A stretch of DNA of 7,274 bases, taken from the NCBI GenBank assembly GCA_023145275.1, contig JAGLEB010000142.1, positions 1 through 7,274 on the forward strand, read 5' to 3'. The notes beneath the pieces were generated by a model. It saw only the letters and a program-made list of their open reading frames with translations, was not told where the DNA came from and did not search any database. Below, piece by piece: positions 6,773 to 7,274 of this stretch; position 1 is the stretch's first letter, and each line of letters begins with the position of its first letter. The position numbers and the translations under genes were made by a program. The DNA comes from Flavobacteriales bacterium (GTDB lineage: Bacteria > Bacteroidota > Bacteroidia > Flavobacteriales > JADGDT01).

Positions 6773-6878
6773 ACCAATTTAGTACACTATATATAAAGAG
6801 TAGTGATTTTTTAGAAGTATAATTAGACCTTAGGTTAAGCCCGTCCACAAATACTACGGAAGAGAGGGGTTCACATCT

Positions 6879-6899
6879 GCGTATCTGCATCAAAGAAAC
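6879..6899 (+). repeat. Diverged direct repeat, copy 1
   Basis: This 21-base stretch, ending CAAAGAAAC, matches 7251-7271 at 16 of 21 positions. It is preceded by an internal tandem duplication, ATCTGCGT then ATCTGCAT (6875-6890). It resembles the 'atctgtg...gcaaa' style of short intergenic repeats seen in many Bacteroidota genomes; that resemblance is from memory. Confidence 0.4.
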
Positions 6900-6900
6900 C

Positions 6901-6930
6901 ACACACACACATACACACATACACACACAG
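6901..6930 (+). repeat. AC dinucleotide microsatellite
   Basis: Fifteen dinucleotide units run in the order five AC, AT, three AC, AT, four AC, AG. The two AT interruptions and the AG end suggest an old tract that has begun to decay. Such tracts can vary in length by slipped-strand mispairing. It lies about 155 bases upstream of uvrB, outside any promoter box I can see. Confidence 0.9.
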
Positions 6931-6955
6931 ATAATTCAAAGTATTAATGTGTGTA
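6920..6955. repeat. Hairpin formed by the microsatellite end and a TGTGTGTA arm
   Basis: TACACACA (6920-6927) is the exact reverse complement of TGTGTGTA (6948-6955). The 20-base loop holds a further TAAT/ATTA pairing (6932-6935 with 6943-6946), giving a two-step stem. There is no T run after it, so it is not an obvious terminator. Confidence 0.45.
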
Positions 6956-6977
6956 AAGTAAAGCATAACCAAAAACG

Positions 6978-6989
6978 CCACACAAGTGG
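6978..6989. repeat. Small hairpin CCAC-ACAA-GTGG
   Basis: A 4-bp perfect stem with a 4-base loop. It contains ACAAGTG, a string seen again at 7169-7175 in the larger hairpin pair. Weak on its own. Confidence 0.25.
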
Positions 6990-7010
6990 AGTTGAATAAT
7001 CTAATTCTTC

Positions 7011-7050
7011 CGTCATATCGACCGAGGATAGGAGTAGAGGTATCTCATCA
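7011..7050 (+). repeat. Degenerate Bacteroidota-type intergenic repeat (cgtcat...gaccgag...tctcat)
   Basis: CGTCATATCGACCGAGGA followed by GAGGTATCTCATC resembles a short interspersed element I recall from Bacteroidota genomes, of the form 'cgtcatttcgaccgaaggagaaatctc'. The end GAGGTATCTC (7037-7046) is a near palindrome, as expected for that element. The copy has extra bases in the middle and looks decayed. The match is from memory. Confidence 0.4.
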
Positions 7051-7139
7051 ATACAAGAACATATTTGACTTTCATGCTGTGTCATTAGTTATATCCCACT
7101 AAAATAGCAGTAGAACAATTTGTCCAAAGGGAATAACAC

Positions 7140-7147
7140 GTTTAAAC
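7140..7147. repeat. 8-bp palindrome GTTTAAAC
   Basis: A perfect 8-bp palindrome just before the two GTGC hairpins. Too short to assign a role; noted because it borders the hairpin cluster. Confidence 0.25.
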
Positions 7148-7187
7148 AAGAAGTGCGAAGCACGACAAACAAGTGCCGTAGGCACAA
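7144..7187. repeat. Tandem pair of related GTGC-type hairpins
   Basis: Two adjacent units share the plan AACAAG(AA)GTGC-loop-GCAC. Unit 1 is GTGC-GAA-GCAC (7153-7163). Unit 2 is GTGCC-GTA-GGCAC (7173-7185). Both have 3-base loops with purine-rich flanks, and both are preceded by AACAAG. The stems differ in length and base pairs while remaining perfectly paired, which suggests selection for pairing or copies from a family of repeats. Confidence 0.6.
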
Positions 7188-7193
7188 TAACCC

Positions 7194-7219
7194 GCAATCC
7201 TGCTTTTTGCAGGCATTGC
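7194..7219. repeat. Ten-pair hairpin with one bulge
   Basis: GCAAT (7194-7198) and CCTGC (7199-7203) pair with GCAGG (7209-7213) and ATTGC (7215-7219) around a TTTTT loop, with only C7214 bulged. It is the most stable fold in the intergenic region. Neither strand has a T run behind it, so a standard intrinsic terminator is unlikely. Confidence 0.6.
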
Positions 7220-7240
7220 ACTAAGCACATTCACCTTTAT

Positions 7241-7271
7241 CCACATATCAGTGCATCTGTGGCAAAGAAAC
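7241..7271 (+). repeat. Imperfect inverted repeat with diverged direct repeat, copy 2
   Basis: CCACATAT (7241-7248) pairs with ATCTGTGG (7255-7262) with one mismatch and a 6-base loop. The part 7251-7271 matches 6879-6899 at 16 of 21 positions. The CCACA/TGTGG ends are like those of widespread intergenic palindromes in this phylum. It runs close to the window edge, so its full extent cannot be seen. Confidence 0.4.
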
Positions 7272-7274
7272 AAT

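Larger units (their letters stand above)
6746..7274. other. Gene-free, repeat-rich intergenic region
   Basis: These 529 bases, running to the window edge, hold no credible open reading frame, tRNA or rRNA. The first 90 bases or so are AT-rich and contain the uvrB promoter area. From about 6840 the composition shifts to a more mixed, less AT-rich sequence, packed with an AC microsatellite, short hairpins and repeat-like fragments listed separately. The gene upstream of uvrB lies outside the window. Confidence 0.75.

Noticed and set aside
6746..6830. LexA/SOS operator upstream of uvrB
   Set aside because: No palindrome resembling a known SOS box could be identified near the start.
7144..7219. 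CRISPR array or tRNA-like cluster in the hairpin-rich segment
   Set aside because: There are only two unequal hairpin units with no regular spacers, and no cloverleaf or CCA pattern was found.

Overview
The window is low-GC DNA that looks like a member of the Bacteroidota (Flavobacteriia/Bacteroidia-like). The grounds are a DUF5020-type outer-membrane protein, an ECF sigma factor followed by a cysteine-free single-TM anti-sigma-like protein of a type I associate with this phylum, upstream regions carrying TAnnTTTG-like -7 elements, and few Shine-Dalgarno sequences. The genus cannot be named from the sequence.

Layout: (1) 29-733, minus strand: a secreted DUF5020 beta-barrel-like protein. (2) 734-904: a divergent promoter region with candidate promoters on both strands and a small inverted repeat. 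(3) 905-2978, plus strand: a compact three-gene unit made of an ECF sigma-70 factor, a membrane-anchored putative anti-sigma factor, and a secreted DUF4097-like protein built from regularly spaced short beta-strand repeats. A strong intrinsic terminator ends this unit, and it lies inside the last codons of the convergent neighbour. (4) 6745 down to 2988, minus strand: uvrB (excision repair helicase subunit) followed after 89 bases by a membrane-anchored AsmA/DUF748-like protein. An 11-bp perfect inverted repeat ties the uvrB stop codon to the start codon of the next gene. (5) 6746-7274: about 530 bases with no gene. It holds the uvrB promoter region, an AC-rich microsatellite, several short hairpins and repeat-like fragments, and looks like a dump of small intergenic palindromic repeats.

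How it works together: the sigma/anti-sigma/secreted-protein trio reads as one cell-envelope signalling operon, in which the anti-sigma protein would hold the sigma factor at the inner membrane and the secreted repeat protein would be an effector or signal-related partner. That functional link is inferred from gene order. The DUF5020 gene is transcribed away from it and may or may not share regulation. uvrB is a housekeeping DNA repair gene, and its pairing with an envelope-type AsmA-like gene has no obvious functional logic. I found no complete mobile element, CRISPR array, RNA gene or obvious defence system. The parts most worth a second look are the solenoid-like protein, the small regulatory architecture and the repeat-rich intergenic tail.
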